Source: Micromonospora siamensis | GTDB lineage: Bacteria; Actinomycetota; Actinomycetes; Mycobacteriales; Micromonosporaceae | Assembly: GCF_900090305.1 (NCBI RefSeq) | Contig: NZ_LT607751.1 | Coordinates: forward strand, 4,898,001 to 4,962,000 | Direction of reading: 5' to 3' | DNA length: 64,000 nt | Part shown: positions 17,301 to 29,161 of the stretch, in pieces | Position numbering within the stretch: position 1 is the stretch's first letter | How the letters are laid out: the number at the start of each line of letters is the position of its first letter | Program-made: the position numbers and the translations under genes | Notes under the pieces: generated by a model | What the model saw: only the letters and a program-made list of their open reading frames with translations | Told to the model about the DNA's origin: nothing | Databases searched by the model: none

Positions 17301-19977
17301 TCAGCTGGGCCGGCAGCCCCGGTCACGGCCGCCGTCGGTCACGCCGCAGCCGAACACCTCGACCGGAGGGGTGACCACGTCCGGCACCCGGGCCACGGTG
17401 AGCAGCGCGAGTCGCTTGGCGATCGGCTCCCCGGAGTCGGGGGCGTAGCGGATCAGGCCGGCGACCCCCGGGTAGCCACCGGCGGCGTTCTGCCGCAGCA
17501 CCTCGGCGTGCACCCCGACCGGATCGATCGACCCCGGCTCCCACCGCTGGCCGGTGTCGGCGTGCCGGAGCCGGGCGGCGAGGCTCTCCACGGCGCGTAC
17601 CACCATCATCGAGGCGTCGTAGGCGAGGCTGACCCGCTCCCCCACCGGCGGTCCGGCGTCGGTGCGGCAGCGGGGCGGGTCGAGCAGGTCGGGGGCGCCG
17701 ATCCAGGTGAGGAAGCTGCCCCGGGCGTCGTCCCGCCGGGCCTGCGCGGCCCGCAGGGTCGCGCAGGCCCGGCGCCGCCTTCGACACGTACGTCACCGGC
17801 AGGTTGCCCGGCGCGCTGGCCCGCAGCCCCGGATTGGCCATGTACCGGTTGACCGAGTCGTCGGCCAGCAGGTGCCGGGGTGGATCCGTCCCGCACTCCT
17901 TCAGGGCGCGCAGGAAGCCGTCGAACTCCGACCAGCGGCCGGCGAAAACCAGCGCGCCCCGGTAGCCGCACTCCTGGGTCAGCCGCCGCCCCGCACGCCA
18001 CTCCTCGTCGCGGGTCAGCCGGCCGGCGAGCCGCTGCCGCAGCCCGTCGACGAGGGTGGCGACGTAGAGGTCCTCGGTGAGGGAGCTGTCCTCACCGGTG
18101 CTCCAGTAGACGTGCGCGTCGCGGACCCGCAGCACCTGCCGGGCGTACTCCTCGATCATCCGGGCCTGGTCCCGGTTGGGCGCGGAGATCTGCAGGTAGA
18201 GGCTGGAGTTGGCGTCCATCCGGTCGGCGGAGAGGGTGGGGGCGAGCACGGGCAGGCCGACCCGGTTGAGTTCCCGCAGGGCGGCGGCGGTGGTGGCACG
18301 GCTCTCCACCAGCCCCACCACGGCGAGCACGGTCGGGTCGTCACGGGCCAGTCCCTCCAGCATCCGTACGGCCGGTCCGGCGTGCCGCATCTGCCGGCCC
18401 GCGTTGGCCACCACGACGCGCAGCAGCGCCGACCCGTCGGCCGCCGCGGACTCCTTGAGCAGCGCGTACTGGGCGGCGGCCATGCCCTCCAGCTCCTCGC
18501 GTTCGGAGACGTACGACTCCTCGTCGGCGCGGGTCCGGTTGCCCGTGAGGGTGCCGAGATACACCAGGGTCAGGTAGGGGCGGCGGTGGTCGCTGCGCCG
18601 CCACACCTCCGCGGCGGCCCGGTTCTGGGCGAAGATCCGGCGCTGCACGGCACGCAGGCGTTCCTGCCCGGGTTCGCTGTTGAACACCTGCGCGGCGGAG
18701 TTGCTGTAGCCGACGCACTCGCCGGCGATCCGTTGCACCCGGACCTCGCCGGTGGGCCACGGATGGCAGTCCGGCGACCACCGGCCGTTCGCCCACCCGC
18801 CGATCCCGACGAGCAGCAGCAGGGCCACCGCGGCCGGCAGGTACCGCCGGGACCACCAGGGCGGGTCCGGGGCGACCAGCGCCGGCGGCGCGAGCCCGGA
18901 CGCGGGCCGGCCGTCGTCACCGTCGAGGCGCAGCACCATCAGCCAGGCGCCGGGGCGACGCAACCGGCGCGCCTCCGGCAGCACCTCGACCCACTCGTCG
19001 TACGCCTCGTCGGCCTCGCCGAGGGGACGCGGCGGGACCGGCTCCGGCGGTGGGTCGCCGGCCACCGCCAGCACGAGCAGCGGATCGTTACGGCCGGTCT
19101 CGTTGCGGACGTCGTCGAGGAGCCGGACCAGGGTGTGTCCGACGCCGTCCGGGGTCACCCCGGCGAGCAGCAGCACCGGGTACGCGGTGCGCCGCCAGTC
19201 GCCGGGGTGCCAGAACCGCCGCCGGTACGCCTGGCGCAGGTCCTCCAGGAAGGCGTGCAGCAGCAGCTTCTCCACCTGTGCGGGTTGTTCGCCGTCACGC
19301 CACCCGGCGGTGAGCCGTTCGGCGAAGCCGAGGAAGGTGATCGACTGCCGCGGGGCGAGGTACTGCTGCCGCATGAACCAGCGGTACTGCCGACCGACGA
19401 GCGGGACCCGGCCGGACACGGCGATCCGGAAGACCACGCTCGGCACCGCCCGGCGCAGGAGCCAGAGCAACAGTTGCACCGCGGCGCCCACCCCGGAGTC
19501 GCCGCCGACCTGGGGGTCCTCGCCACCGCGGCGGCCCCGCCAGTCCCGCAACCGGCGGACCAGGGTGCCCCGGCCGCTGTCCCCGGGGCCGGTGCCGATG
19601 GTCAACGTCTGCTGCATCAGCCAGTCGGCCAGCGGATAGTGCCGGAACCTCAGCCGCGCGACGCCGAAGGCTTCCAGGGAGAGCTGCCGGTGCAGCTCAC
19701 GCAGCACCGCCGGCACGTCGTCGGTCTCCGGTCGGCCGGCCAGGTCGACCACGGCGTGCGGCACCCGGCGGCCGGCGCCCTGGCCGAGGAAGCGGCGCAG
19801 CAGGGCGGCGACGTCCGCGCTGCCGGGGGCCCGGGTGAGCCAGAGCAGCGGCAGCTGGCGGTCACCGCGGCGGGGCCGGCGCAGCAGCCGGGCGAGCAGG
19901 GTGAGCAGATCGAGACTGCCCCCGGTGAGCCGTTCCCGGGCCGGCCGGGGGTACTGCCGCACGGCGGGCTCACGCAT
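17301..19977 (-). pseudogene. Membrane receptor: degenerate P-loop-like domain + TM + periplasmic-binding (type 1) domain; frameshifted
   Basis: About 890 codons from ATG 19977 (GGAGG 6 nt upstream). Residues 1-375 are cytosolic. They hold a Walker-A-like LLWLTRAPGSADVAALL without the Lys-Ser/Thr and read like a degenerate NTPase. One membrane helix follows (YLPAAVALLLLVGIGGW, about 377-394). The outside part is a type 1 periplasmic-binding fold related to branched-chain amino-acid receptors (VLAVVGLVESRATTAAALRELN; LYLQISAPNRDQARMIEEYA). Near 17770 the frame breaks. Removing one base of the CCC at 17768-17770 joins SKAAP to ACATLRAAQ and then the expected C-terminus ending at 17301, so this is a one-base insertion or sequencing error. 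Confidence 0.7.
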
Positions 19978-20034
19978 TGCCACCTCCACGTCACCACGGG
20001 TACGCGCCAGTGTGCCCGTGGTGCGCAAGCCGGC

Positions 20035-20071
20035 CGACGGCCGACGGTCCGGGGTGGACCGTCGGCCGTCG
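20035..20071 (-). terminator. Terminator hairpin after the SGNH hydrolase gene
   Basis: Perfect 16-bp arms (20035-20050 and 20056-20071) with a 5-nt loop ggggt, 6 bp beyond the stop of the SGNH gene. Confidence 0.75.
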
Positions 20072-20077
20072 CGTACG

Positions 20078-20866
20078 TCAGGACAGCGCCCGGTTCAGCG
20101 CCGGCAGGTAGCCGTACCGGTAGCCGTCGGCGTCCGGGTGGTACGCCTCGATGACCCCGGAGACGTCCCGGATCCACGGGTCCGCGGCGCAGACGCCGTG
20201 ACCGGTGAAGTCGCCGCGCGGGTCGGCGAAGGTGGCGCCGGCCGCCGCCGCCCGGTTGGCGATGACCGAGGCGAGCAGGTCGGCGGCGCCGTTGAGGATG
20301 GTCCGCTTGTAGCTGCTCATGGCCAGCCAGCCGCACCAGCCGGTCTCGAACAGCCGCGGGTAGCCGAGCACCACCAGCCGGGCCTGCGGCGCCCGGGCCC
20401 GGATCGCGGCGTAGGTGGCGTCGAGGCGGCCGGGCAGGGTGGTGGTGGCGAAGCTGCGGGCCTGGTTGACGGCGTTCTCGCAGCTGCTGGTGCTGCCGAA
20501 CCGGCAGCTGGTGATGACGTCGGCGAATCCGGCGTCGTTGCCGCCGATGGTGATGGTGACCAGGGTGGTGCTCGAGCTGAGCGAGTTGACCTGGCCGCCG
20601 ATCACATCGGCGGTGACCGCGCCGCCGCAGGCGGCGAAGCGGAAGCTGGCCACTGCGTTGGCGGCGGCCCAGAGCGGCGCGTACGACTTCTGGCTGCGGA
20701 AGCAGCCGGAGAGGTCGTACGGGCCGGCGCCGACGCCGGAGGAGTAGGAGTCGCCGAGGGCGACGTAGTTCTCGCCGGCCGCCTGGGCGGCGGTGGCGGG
20801 GACGAGCACGACGCCGAGGATTGTGGCGAGGAAGGCGACCAGCGCGGTGCGGACGCGACGGGGCAT
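20078..20866 (-). CDS. Secreted SGNH/GDSL lipase-esterase
   Basis: 262-aa extracellular esterase. A signal peptide covers about residues 1-29 (VAFLATILGVVLVPATAAQA, then AG). Block I GDSYSSG carries the nucleophile Ser, the block III Asn is in TITIGGNDAGF, and the Asp/His pair is in AYHPDADGY near the C-terminus. Six Cys are spaced as in the three-disulfide Streptomyces secreted lipases of this family (SGCF, AACGG, SCRF, SCEN, WCGW, VCAA). ATG 20866; a hairpin terminator follows. The 190 bp upstream hold a TAGGAT box near 20951 but no gene. Confidence 0.88.
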   Translation of the reverse strand: MPRRVRTALVAFLATILGVVLVPATAAQAAGENYVALGDSYSSGVGAGPYDLSGCFRSQKSYAPLWAAANAVASFRFAACGGAVTADVIGGQVNSLSSSTTLVTITIGGNDAGFADVITSCRFGSTSSCENAVNQARSFATTTLPGRLDATYAAIRARAPQARLVVLGYPRLFETGWCGWLAMSSYKRTILNGAADLLASVIANRAAAAGATFADPRGDFTGHGVCAADPWIRDVSGVIEAYHPDADGYRYGYLPALNRALS

Positions 20867-21059
20867 GACGGGACCTCCACGGGACAGGGGTGGTGGATCC
20901 GCAAGACCGCGCGCGTGGCCAGGGGGTAGTGGTGGTTACTAGTCGGTAATCCTATCGAAACATTCGCATCGGCGAAACCGTCGGGACGCCGGCCGGTTCC
21001 CGGACCACCTCATGGGTCGCGTGTGGAGCTGATGGCACAGACGATTCAGCCAGCTGCGC

Positions 21060-21671
21060 TCAGGCCGACGGTTGACATGGGCGAGCCTCACGGTTCGGGC
21101 TGGTGAGAGCAGCCCATTCCGCAGGGCTGGGCGGGTACGGCGCCCAGTACGGAAGGTAGAACGGCAGCCGCGGCGGGTCCGCCACGGTGAACGGCTTGAA
21201 CTCCGGGTCCGCGATGACGCGGTAGACGAACTCCGCCGTCGACATGTCGAACTGGTGCCACGACTCACCGGACTCCCTCCGGGAGACCACCGGCCACCGC
21301 TCCGGCTCCACCGAGCGGTCCACCAGCCAGAAGTGGTCCCCCTCGCTGATGTCGATGCCCCACTGAACCAGCCCTGGCCCGGTATCCGGCCCGTAGACCC
21401 TGTACGGCTCGCGGAGCCGCGCGTGGGACCCGTGCAGGACTGCCATTTGACGGCCGCCGAACCACATCGACAGCAACGGCGTTCCGAAGTGCTCGTCCGT
21501 CGGACGCAGCAGATCGAGGTAGCCGGAGAACGCCCCCGGCACGAACCGCCGACTCAACTCCTTGAAGTCGGTGGGCAGCGCAACGCCGAGCTCGGCCTCG
21601 ACCTGCTCCCATCCAGGGCCCTCAGCAGCCTGCCGCCATCCGGTCACGTCGACTATCCGGTCTGTCCACAC
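21060..21671 (-). CDS. SMI1/KNR4 (SUKH) family protein
   Basis: 203-aa SUKH-superfamily protein. The diagnostic start of the fold is GWEQVEAELGVALPTDFKELSRRF, followed by GDHFWLVD and a C-terminal EFKPF segment. SUKH proteins in bacteria are mostly immunity proteins against contact-dependent or polymorphic toxins, but no toxin gene is adjacent and other roles exist. The start is uncertain. GTG 21671 puts the domain at the usual distance from the N-terminus but has no good Shine-Dalgarno; the frame is open further upstream. Its G+C looks slightly lower than its neighbours. The gap 21672-21883 shows no gene. Confidence 0.75.
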   Translation of the reverse strand: MWTDRIVDVTGWRQAAEGPGWEQVEAELGVALPTDFKELSRRFVPGAFSGYLDLLRPTDEHFGTPLLSMWFGGRQMAVLHGSHARLREPYRVYGPDTGPGLVQWGIDISEGDHFWLVDRSVEPERWPVVSRRESGESWHQFDMSTAEFVYRVIADPEFKPFTVADPPRLPFYLPYWAPYPPSPAEWAALTSPNREARPCQPSA

Positions 21672-21883
21672 GTTCGCGATGGTAGGGGCCTGGACCGTGA
21701 AGCCGGGACAGTGGCCGCAGCCTGCGCCGCCCGAGGCCGCTGATCCGTTTGCGACATCAGCTCGACAGCCTTCGGACCCGATGGGTCCGAGGCCCACTCC
21801 ACCGGCCGGAGCCGGCCAGGTCACGCCGGTAACGGGACCACCCGGGCGTCCGGCCGGTCGGACCGGACACCCGGGCGTACGGG

Positions 21884-23389
21884 TCAGCGGGCGGCGAGCG
21901 GCTGCCGGACCGGGTCCACCGGCGCCGGCAGGGTCCCCACCCCACCGAGGTAGGAGTGGATCGCCGCGGCGGCGGCCCGCCCCTCGGCGATCGCCCAGAC
22001 GATCAGCGACGCCCCCCGGTGCATGTCCCCGGCCACGAACACGCCGTCGGCGGCCTGCCAGTCCGGCCGCGCGTCGACCGCGCCCCGGGCGTTGCGGGTC
22101 ACCCCGAACTGAGCCAGCAGCGGCTGCTCCTCGGTGCCCTCGAAGCCGATGGCCAGCAGCACCAGGTCGGCCGGGAGTTCCCGCTCCGAGCCGGGCAGCG
22201 CGGTGAGGATCCGCCGTCCGTCCCGCTTCTCCACGGTGACCTCGGCGATCCGGACCGCCCGCACCTGGCCGGTGCCGTCGTCGACGAACTCCTGCACCGC
22301 CACGGCGAAGACCCGCTCGCCGCCCTCCTCGTGCGCCGGGTAGTTGCGCAGCACCCACGGCCAGGTCGGCCACGGGTCCCGCCCGGCGTCCCGGTCCTGC
22401 GGCGGCTCCGGGTAGAGGTCGAGCTGGTGCACCCCGGCCGCGCCCTGCCGGTGCGCCACGCCGAGGCAGTCGGCGGCGGTGTCACCACCGCCGATGATCA
22501 CCACATGCTTGCCGGCCGCGTCGATCGGCGTGCCGTCGGGCAGCGCGGGCACCGCGGGCCGACCGTCCCCGGCCGCCGCGACCACCTTGTTGGCCGCGAC
22601 CAGGTGCGACATCGCCTGGTGTACGCCGCGCAGCGCCCGCCCCGGAGTCTCCGCGGTGTCCCGGCCCTGCAACGCCCCGCAGGCCAGCAGCACCGCGTCG
22701 TGCTCGGCGCGCAGCTGCTCGGCGGTGACGTCGACGCCCACCTCCACGCCGGTGCGGAACCGCACGCCCTCGGCGGCGAGCTGCGCCACCCGCAGGTCGA
22801 CGTGCTGCTTCTCCAGCTTGAAGTCCGGGATGCCGTAGCGGAGCAGGCCACCGATCGCGTCGTCCCGCTCGTACACGGTGACGGCGTGACCGGCGCGGGC
22901 CAGTTGCTGGGCGGCGGCGAGCCCGGCGGGCCCGGAGCCGACCACGGCGACCGACCGGCCGGTCGGCGCGGGCACCGGGCGGGGCCGCAGCCCGCCCTGG
23001 GCCACCGCCGCGTTGGCGATCTCCACCTCGACCTGCTTGATGGTGACGGGCTGCTGCCCGCCCAGGCCCAGCACGCAGGCCGCCTCGCAGGGCGCCGGGC
23101 AGAGCCGGCCGGTGAACTCCGGGAAGTTGTTGGTGGCGTGCAGCGACTCCACCGCGGCGTCCCAGTCGCCGGTACGCACCAGGTCGTTCCAGTCCGGGAT
23201 GCGGTTGCCCAGCGGGCAGCCGTCGTGGCAGAACGGGATGCCGCAGTCCATGCACCGGGTGGCCTGCTCGCGGATCAGCTCCTCGCCGGCCGGCGGGTAC
23301 ACCTCCCGCCAGTCGGTGATCCGCACCGGCACCGGCCGGCGGGCCGGCAGCCGCCGGTCGTAACGCAGGAAACCGTTCGGGTCAGGCAC
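21884..23389 (-). CDS. gltD: Glutamate synthase (NADPH) small subunit
   Basis: 501-aa beta subunit that oxidises NADPH and feeds electrons through FAD and Fe-S clusters to GltB for glutamate formation from glutamine and 2-oxoglutarate. N-terminal Cys clusters [18 protein letters not shown] and [15 protein letters not shown] bind the 4Fe-4S centres. [21 protein letters not shown] is the FAD motif, [15 protein letters not shown] the NADPH motif, and the C-terminal [23 protein letters not shown] is present. GTG start 23389 overlaps gltB by 8 bp. Complete and canonical. Confidence 0.97.
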   Translation of the reverse strand: MPDPNGFLRYDRRLPARRPVPVRITDWREVYPPAGEELIREQATRCMDCGIPFCHDGCPLGNRIPDWNDLVRTGDWDAAVESLHATNNFPEFTGRLCPAPCEAACVLGLGGQQPVTIKQVEVEIANAAVAQGGLRPRPVPAPTGRSVAVVGSGPAGLAAAQQLARAGHAVTVYERDDAIGGLLRYGIPDFKLEKQHVDLRVAQLAAEGVRFRTGVEVGVDVTAEQLRAEHDAVLLACGALQGRDTAETPGRALRGVHQAMSHLVAANKVVAAAGDGRPAVPALPDGTPIDAAGKHVVIIGGGDTAADCLGVAHRQGAAGVHQLDLYPEPPQDRDAGRDPWPTWPWVLRNYPAHEEGGERVFAVAVQEFVDDGTGQVRAVRIAEVTVEKRDGRRILTALPGSERELPADLVLLAIGFEGTEEQPLLAQFGVTRNARGAVDARPDWQAADGVFVAGDMHRGASLIVWAIAEGRAAAAAIHSYLGGVGTLPAPVDPVRQPLAAR

Positions 23390-26300
23390 GAGCCACCTCC
23401 TGGGCGACCACCCGCGGGGCGGGCGGCGCCGGCACGGACGACGCGGAGGGGGTGAGCGCGCTCATCACCGCGTCGTCGACGTCGTGGCCGGCGGCTTCGG
23501 CGGCCCGCATGATCTCCATCACCCGGCGGTAGTCCCGGGGCACCACCGCGGTGAACTCCTCCACCGCCTCCGGCCAGCGCTTGAGCAGCCCCTCGGCGAC
23601 CGCCGAGTCGGTCTCGGCGAAGTGCCGCTGGACCAGCTCGTGCAGCAGCGCCCGCTCCTCGTCGCGCAGCGGCGCCAGGTCGACCAGCTCGGTGTTGACC
23701 CGGGACCGGTCCAGCCGGTGCACGAAGGCGGTGCCGCCGGACATGCCGGCGGCGAAGTTGCGTCCGGTCTCGCCGAGCACCACCACCGTGCCGCCGGTCA
23801 TGTACTCGCAGCCGTGGTCGCCGACTCCCTCCACGACCGCCACCGCGCCCGAGTTGCGTACCGCGAACCGCTCCCCCACCCGGCCGCGCAGGAACAGCTC
23901 GCCGGCCGTGGCGCCGTACAGGATGGTGTTGCCGGCGATGATCTGGTCCTCCGCGCGCTGCCCGGCCGCGGCGTCCTCGCCGACGAACGGCGCGGCGGCG
24001 TCCGGGCGGACGACCAGCCGGCCGCCGGAGAGCCCCTTGCCGACGTAGTCGTTGGCGTCGCCGTGCAGCCGCAGGGTCACCCCGCGCGGCAGGAACGCGC
24101 CGAACGACTGGCCGGCGGTGCCGCGCAGCAGGAACTCGACGGTGTCGGCGGGCAGGCCGGCGCCGCCGAAGCGGCGGGTCACCTCGCCGCCGAGCATCGC
24201 GCCGACGCTGCGGTGCTCGTTGCGGACCGTCACCTCGGTACGCACCGGGGTGCCGTCGCGCAGCGCCGGCTGCGCCAGGGCGATCAGCTCGTTGTCCAGC
24301 GCCAGCTCCAGGCCGTGGTCCTGGGCCCGCACCCCGCGCCGGGCCGCGCCGGCCGGCAGCTCCGGCAGGTGCAGCACGGGGGCCAGGTCCAGCCCGTGAC
24401 CCTTCCAGTGGTCGATGGCCGGGGTCAGGTCCAGCACCTCGGTCTGCCCGATCGCCTCCTCGATCGACCGGAAGCCCAGCTCGGCGAGGTAGCCGCGGAC
24501 CTCCTCGGCGAGGAAGAGGAAGAAGTTCTCGACGAACTCCGGCCGGCCGGTGAACCGCTCGCGCAGCACCGGGTTCTGGGTGGCGATGCCGACCGGACAG
24601 GTGTCCAGGTGGCAGACCCGCATCATCACGCAGCCCTCGACGATCAGCGGGGCGGTGGCGAAGCCGAACTCCTCGGCGCCGAGCAGCGCCGCGATCAGCA
24701 CGTCCCGACCGGTCTTGAGCTGGCCGTCGACCTGCACGGTGACCCGGTCGCGCAGCTTGTTGAGCAGCAGGGTCTGCTGCGCCTCGGCCAGGCCCAGCTC
24801 CCACGGGGTGCCGGCGTGCTTGAGCGAGTTGAGCGGGGACGCGCCGGTGCCGCCGTCGTGGCCGGAGATCAGGATGACGTCGGCCTTGAGCTTGGCCACG
24901 CCGGCCGCGACGGTGCCCACGCCGACCTCGCTGACCAGCTTGACGTGCACCCGGGCGGCCGGGTTGACGCACTTCAGGTCGTGCACGAGCTGGGCGAGGT
25001 CCTCGATGGAGTAGATGTCGTGGTGCGGCGGCGGGGAGATCAGGCCGACGCCCGGGGTGGCGTGCCGGGTCCGGGCGATCCACGGCCAGACCTTGTTGCC
25101 GGGCAGCTGCCCGCCCTCGCCGGGCTTGGCGCCCTGGGCCATCTTGATCTGGAGGTCGTCGGCGTTGACCAGGTATTCGCTGGTCACCCCGAACCGGCCG
25201 CTGGCGATCTGCTTGACCGCCGAGCGCCGCGCCGGGTCGTGCAGCCGCTCGACGTCCTCGCCGCCCTCGCCGGTGTTGGACTTGCCGCCGAGCCGGTTCA
25301 TCGCGATGGCGAGGGTCTCGTGCGCCTCCGCCGAGATGGAGCCGTACGACATGGCGCCGGTGGCGAACCGCTTGACGATCTCGCTCGCCGGCTCGACCTC
25401 GTCGATCGGCACCGGCGGGCGCAGCCCGGTACGCAGGGTGAACAGCCCGCGCAGCGAGCCGGCCCGCGCGGCCAGCTCGTCGACCTTGGCGGTGTACTGC
25501 CGGAAGACGTCGTACTGGCGGCTGCGGGTGGCGTGCTGGAGCAGGAAGACCGTCTCCGGGTTGAACAGGTGCAGCTCACCCTCGCGGCGCCACTGGTATT
25601 CCCCGCCGACCTCCAACCGGTCGCTGGCCGGCACGCCCGGCGCCGGCCAGGCCAGCGCGTGCCGGGCGGCCACCTCGGCGTGGATCTCGTCCAGGCCGAT
25701 CCCGCCGATCTTGCTCGGGGTGCCCCGGAAGTACCGCTGGACCAGCCGGGTGTCCAGGCCGACCGCCTCGAACACCTGCGCCCCGCAGTACGACGACACC
25801 GTCGAGATGCCCATCTTGGACATGATCTTCAGGACGCCCTTGCCGAGCGCCTGGACGTAGTTGCGGACCGCTCTGGTCGCCATCTCCGATGGCGGCTCGT
25901 CGGGCTTGGGCGGCGCCACTCCGGTCAACGCTCCGGTGGAGATCATGTCCTCGACCGACTCGAAGGCCAGGTACGGGTTGACCGCCGCCGCGCCGTACCC
26001 GATCAGCACGGCCGCGTGGTGCACCTCCCGGCAGTCGCCGGACTCCACGACCAGCGCCACCTGGGTGCGGGTCTGCTCGCGGACCAGGTGCTGGTGCACC
26101 GCCGCGGTGAGCAGCAGCGACGGGATCGGGGCCAGGTCGGCGGTGGAGTCCCGGTCCGACAGCACCAGGATGCGTACGCCGTCCTCGATCGCCTCGGAGA
26201 CGTGCCGGCAGATCTCGGTCAGCCGGGCCTTGATGCCGGCGCCGCCGTCCCGGATCCGGTAGAGGCCGGAGACCCGGACCGCCTTGAAACCGGGCAGGTC

Positions 26301-28103
26301 ACCGTCCTCGTCCACCGAGAGGATCTTGGCCAGCTCGTCGTTGTCGATCACCGGGTACGGCAGCACGATCTGCCGGCAGCTCGCCGGGCCGGGGTCGAGC
26401 AGGTTGCCCTCCGGGCCGATGGTCGACGCCAGGCTGGTCACCAGCTCCTCCCGGATGGCGTCCAGCGGTGGGTTGGTGACCTGGGCGAAGAGCTGGTGGA
26501 AGTAGTCGTAGAGCAGCCGCGGCCGGGTCGACAGCGGGGCGATCGGGGTGTCCGTGCCCATCGAGCCGATCGGCTCCGCGCCGGCCCGCGCCATCGGGGC
26601 GAGCAGGATCTTCAGCTCCTCCTGGGAGTAGCCGAAGGTCTGCTGCCGGCGGCGTACCGAGTCGTGGGTGTAGACCACGTGCTCGCGCGGGGGCAGGTCG
26701 TCCAGCTCGATCAGGCCGGCGTGCAGCCACTCGTCGTACGGCCGCTCGGCGGCCAGCTCGGCCTTGATCTCCTCGTCCTGCACGATCCGCCCGTTGACCG
26801 TGTCGACCAGGAACATCCGGCCCGGCTGGAGTCGGCCCTTGGCGACCACGGTGGCCGGGTCGAGGTCGAGCACGCCCGCCTCGCTGCCCAGCACGACGAG
26901 GCCGTCGGCGGTACGCCACCAGCGGCCCGGACGCAGCCCGTTGCGGTCCAGCACCGCGCCGACGATCTCGCCGTCGGTGAAGGCCACCGACGCGGGCCCG
27001 TCCCACGGCTCCATCAGGCTGGCGTGGAAGCGGTAGAAGGATCTCCGATGGTGGTCCATGCCCGGGTCGTTCTCCCAGGCCTCCGGGATCATCATCAGCA
27101 CCGCGTGCGGCAGGCTCCGCCCCGCCAGGTGCAGCAGTTCGAGGACCTCGTCGAAGTTCGCCGAGTCGGAGGCCGCCGGGGTGCAGACCGGGAAGATCCG
27201 CCGGATGTTGCCGGGGAGGTTCGGGCTGCGCAGCAGCGCCTCCCGGGCCTGCATCCAGTTCCGGTTGCCGCGGATCGTGTTGATCTCGCCGTTGTGGGCG
27301 ATGAACCGGTACGGGTGGGCCAGCGGCCAGGACGGGAAGGTGTTGGTGGAGAAGCGGGAGTGCACCAGGGCGATCGCGCTGACCACCCGGGAGTCGGTCA
27401 GCTCCGGGTAGTACGCCGGCAGCTGGTCCGGGGTGAGCATGCCCTTCCAGACCATGGTCCGCGCCGACAGCGACGGAAAGTACGCCGGCACGCCCCGCTC
27501 GGCGCTCTCCCGCTCGGCCTGCTTGCGGACGCAGAACACCACCCGGTCCAGGTCGAGCCCGGACAGCGGGGAACCGGCCGGGCCGGCGGCGGAGCCGGTG
27601 AGCCGGTGCGCGCCCAGGAAGAGCTGCCGGACCCGGGGCATCGCGGCGAGCGCCGTCTCGCCCAGGCCGGACGGATCGGTCGGCACGTCCCGCCAGCCGA
27701 GCACGTCGGCGCCCTCGACCAGGGCGTACTTCTCCACCACCCGGCGGGCCCGGGCCTCGGCGGCGTCGTCGTCGGGCAGGAAGACCAGGCCGGTGGCGTA
27801 CTGCCCGGCGGGCGGGAGCGGGAAGTCGACCACGGTGCGCAGGAACGCGTCCGGCACCTGGATCATGATCCCGGCGCCGTCACCGGTGTTCTGCTCGGCG
27901 CCCCGGGCGCCGCGGTGGTCCAGCCGGACCAGCGCCTCCAGGCCGTTCGCCACGACCTCGTGCGAGCGTCGTCCGTGCAGGTCCGCCACGAAGGCCACAC
28001 CGCACGCGTCGTGCTCCTGCGCCGGGTCGTAGAGCCCGGACGCGGACCGTCCCGGTCCGGCGGTCGTGGCCGCCTGCGGGCTGTGAGGGTACGGAAGGGC
28101 CAC
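23382..28103 (-). CDS. gltB: Glutamate synthase (NADPH) large subunit
   Basis: 1573-aa alpha subunit, first gene of gltB-gltD. The N-terminal class II amidotransferase domain has its nucleophile at Cys34 ([14 protein letters not shown]), so a 33-residue propeptide is removed. The FMN-binding synthase domain includes [12 protein letters not shown] and the 3Fe-4S ligands in CHLDTCPVG near residue 1160. The C-terminal GXGXG beta-helix repeats ([30 protein letters not shown] strands) are intact. GTG 28103 has AGGAGG 4 nt upstream. The 145-bp divergent gap to the GNAT gene should contain its promoter; I saw no clear GlnR box there. Confidence 0.97.
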   Translation of the reverse strand: MALPYPHSPQAATTAGPGRSASGLYDPAQEHDACGVAFVADLHGRRSHEVVANGLEALVRLDHRGARGAEQNTGDGAGIMIQVPDAFLRTVVDFPLPPAGQYATGLVFLPDDDAAEARARRVVEKYALVEGADVLGWRDVPTDPSGLGETALAAMPRVRQLFLGAHRLTGSAAGPAGSPLSGLDLDRVVFCVRKQAERESAERGVPAYFPSLSARTMVWKGMLTPDQLPAYYPELTDSRVVSAIALVHSRFSTNTFPSWPLAHPYRFIAHNGEINTIRGNRNWMQAREALLRSPNLPGNIRRIFPVCTPAASDSANFDEVLELLHLAGRSLPHAVLMMIPEAWENDPGMDHHRRSFYRFHASLMEPWDGPASVAFTDGEIVGAVLDRNGLRPGRWWRTADGLVVLGSEAGVLDLDPATVVAKGRLQPGRMFLVDTVNGRIVQDEEIKAELAAERPYDEWLHAGLIELDDLPPREHVVYTHDSVRRRQQTFGYSQEELKILLAPMARAGAEPIGSMGTDTPIAPLSTRPRLLYDYFHQLFAQVTNPPLDAIREELVTSLASTIGPEGNLLDPGPASCRQIVLPYPVIDNDELAKILSVDEDGDLPGFKAVRVSGLYRIRDGGAGIKARLTEICRHVSEAIEDGVRILVLSDRDSTADLAPIPSLLLTAAVHQHLVREQTRTQVALVVESGDCREVHHAAVLIGYGAAAVNPYLAFESVEDMISTGALTGVAPPKPDEPPSEMATRAVRNYVQALGKGVLKIMSKMGISTVSSYCGAQVFEAVGLDTRLVQRYFRGTPSKIGGIGLDEIHAEVAARHALAWPAPGVPASDRLEVGGEYQWRREGELHLFNPETVFLLQHATRSRQYDVFRQYTAKVDELAARAGSLRGLFTLRTGLRPPVPIDEVEPASEIVKRFATGAMSYGSISAEAHETLAIAMNRLGGKSNTGEGGEDVERLHDPARRSAVKQIASGRFGVTSEYLVNADDLQIKMAQGAKPGEGGQLPGNKVWPWIARTRHATPGVGLISPPPHHDIYSIEDLAQLVHDLKCVNPAARVHVKLVSEVGVGTVAAGVAKLKADVILISGHDGGTGASPLNSLKHAGTPWELGLAEAQQTLLLNKLRDRVTVQVDGQLKTGRDVLIAALLGAEEFGFATAPLIVEGCVMMRVCHLDTCPVGIATQNPVLRERFTGRPEFVENFFLFLAEEVRGYLAELGFRSIEEAIGQTEVLDLTPAIDHWKGHGLDLAPVLHLPELPAGAARRGVRAQDHGLELALDNELIALAQPALRDGTPVRTEVTVRNEHRSVGAMLGGEVTRRFGGAGLPADTVEFLLRGTAGQSFGAFLPRGVTLRLHGDANDYVGKGLSGGRLVVRPDAAAPFVGEDAAAGQRAEDQIIAGNTILYGATAGELFLRGRVGERFAVRNSGAVAVVEGVGDHGCEYMTGGTVVVLGETGRNFAAGMSGGTAFVHRLDRSRVNTELVDLAPLRDEERALLHELVQRHFAETDSAVAEGLLKRWPEAVEEFTAVVPRDYRRVMEIMRAAEAAGHDVDDAVMSALTPSASSVPAPPAPRVVAQEVARA

Positions 28104-28248
28104 CGGGCCTCCTGTCGTCGCTCAGGATGGATCAAGGTGGGGACGACGTCGGCCCTCGGGGGTCTATTGAGTCTACGTTAGGTCGGGGAAAGCAAGGCCA
28201 GTGCAGATTGATCACACTTCCAGCATCTGGGACGTGTAGTCTCGCGCG

Positions 28249-29094
28249 GTGGATTTCGTACCGGCTGACCTCTTCGACCGACTGGAAGCCTTCTACGACG
28301 CGGTGCCCCGCGACGCGGCCCGTCCGGAAGAACACGGCGCGCTGGTGCTCTTCGTCCGCGACGGCGCGGGCTGGCCGTTCTACGCCCGGCCCCGCCTCGA
28401 CGCCACCGAGCCGCCGTCGCTGGCCGACGTCATGGCGGTCCGCGAACGGCAGCGCGAACTGGGCCTGCCGGAGGCCTTCGAATGGGTGCACGAACGCACC
28501 CCGGACCTGCTGGCCGTGGCCCGCTCCGCCGGGCTGGCCGTGCTGGAGGCGCCGCTGATGGTGCTGGAGGCGGCCGCCCTGCCCGAGGTGGGGAGCCTCA
28601 CCGACGTACCCGTGCGGGTGCTGGACCCGACCGACGCCGACTTCGCCGCGGCCGTGGCCGCCCGGCGGGCGGTCGCCGCCGTCGGCTTCGCCGCGGCCGG
28701 CACCGCCCCGGGCGACGCCGGGCCGGCGCAGCGGGACGCCGCGATCACCGAACTGGACGTGGCCGCCCTCGACGAGGAGCGGGTACGCATCGCCGACGGC
28801 CGGCGCATCTCGGTGATCGCCGGCACCCCGACGCAGGGCGCGCTGGCCAGCGGCATGGCGATGCGGGTCGGCGACGTGGCGGAGATCGCCGGGGTGGCCA
28901 CCCTGCCGTCGGCCCGCCGCCGGGGCCTCGGCGCCGCGGTCACCGCCGCCCTGGCCCACGAGCTGCGCGCCGCCGGCACCGACCTGATCTTCCTGAGCGC
29001 CGGCAGCGAGGAGATCGCCCGGGTGTACCTGCGCGTCGGCTTCCGCCGCGTCGGCACCGCCTGCATCGCCGAACCCGCCCCCGTCCTCCCCTGA
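28249..29094 (+). CDS. GNAT-family N-acetyltransferase
   Basis: 281-aa protein. The C-terminal half is the GNAT fold: motif A reads VATLPSARRRGLGAAVTAAL (acetyl-CoA pyrophosphate loop RRRGLG), and the end IARVYLRVGFRRVGTACIAE matches motif B. The N-terminal half (about residues 1-120) is a second domain seen in some actinobacterial GNATs and of unknown role. The substrate is unknown. GTG 28249 has no Shine-Dalgarno; TAGTCT lies 6 nt upstream, consistent with a leaderless mRNA. Divergent from gltB. Confidence 0.82.
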   Translation: MDFVPADLFDRLEAFYDAVPRDAARPEEHGALVLFVRDGAGWPFYARPRLDATEPPSLADVMAVRERQRELGLPEAFEWVHERTPDLLAVARSAGLAVLEAPLMVLEAAALPEVGSLTDVPVRVLDPTDADFAAAVAARRAVAAVGFAAAGTAPGDAGPAQRDAAITELDVAALDEERVRIADGRRISVIAGTPTQGALASGMAMRVGDVAEIAGVATLPSARRRGLGAAVTAALAHELRAAGTDLIFLSAGSEEIARVYLRVGFRRVGTACIAEPAPVLP

Positions 29095-29161
29095 CCGCCC
29101 GCCCGACCCCGCCCGCCGACCCCGGTCGGCGCTTCCGGTCGGCGCTTCCGGTCGGCACGTC

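Noticed and set aside
23484..28181. A 1565-codon open frame on the + strand opposite gltB
   Set aside because: The translation is low-complexity (His, Gln, Arg, Gly, Val-rich), with no domain, and it mirrors the codon bias of the real gltB on the other strand; a high-GC shadow frame.
28104..28248. GlnR or other nitrogen-control site upstream of gltB
   Set aside because: A TAGACT box is present at 28169-28174 (minus strand), but I found neither a properly spaced -35 nor a GTNAC-type GlnR box.
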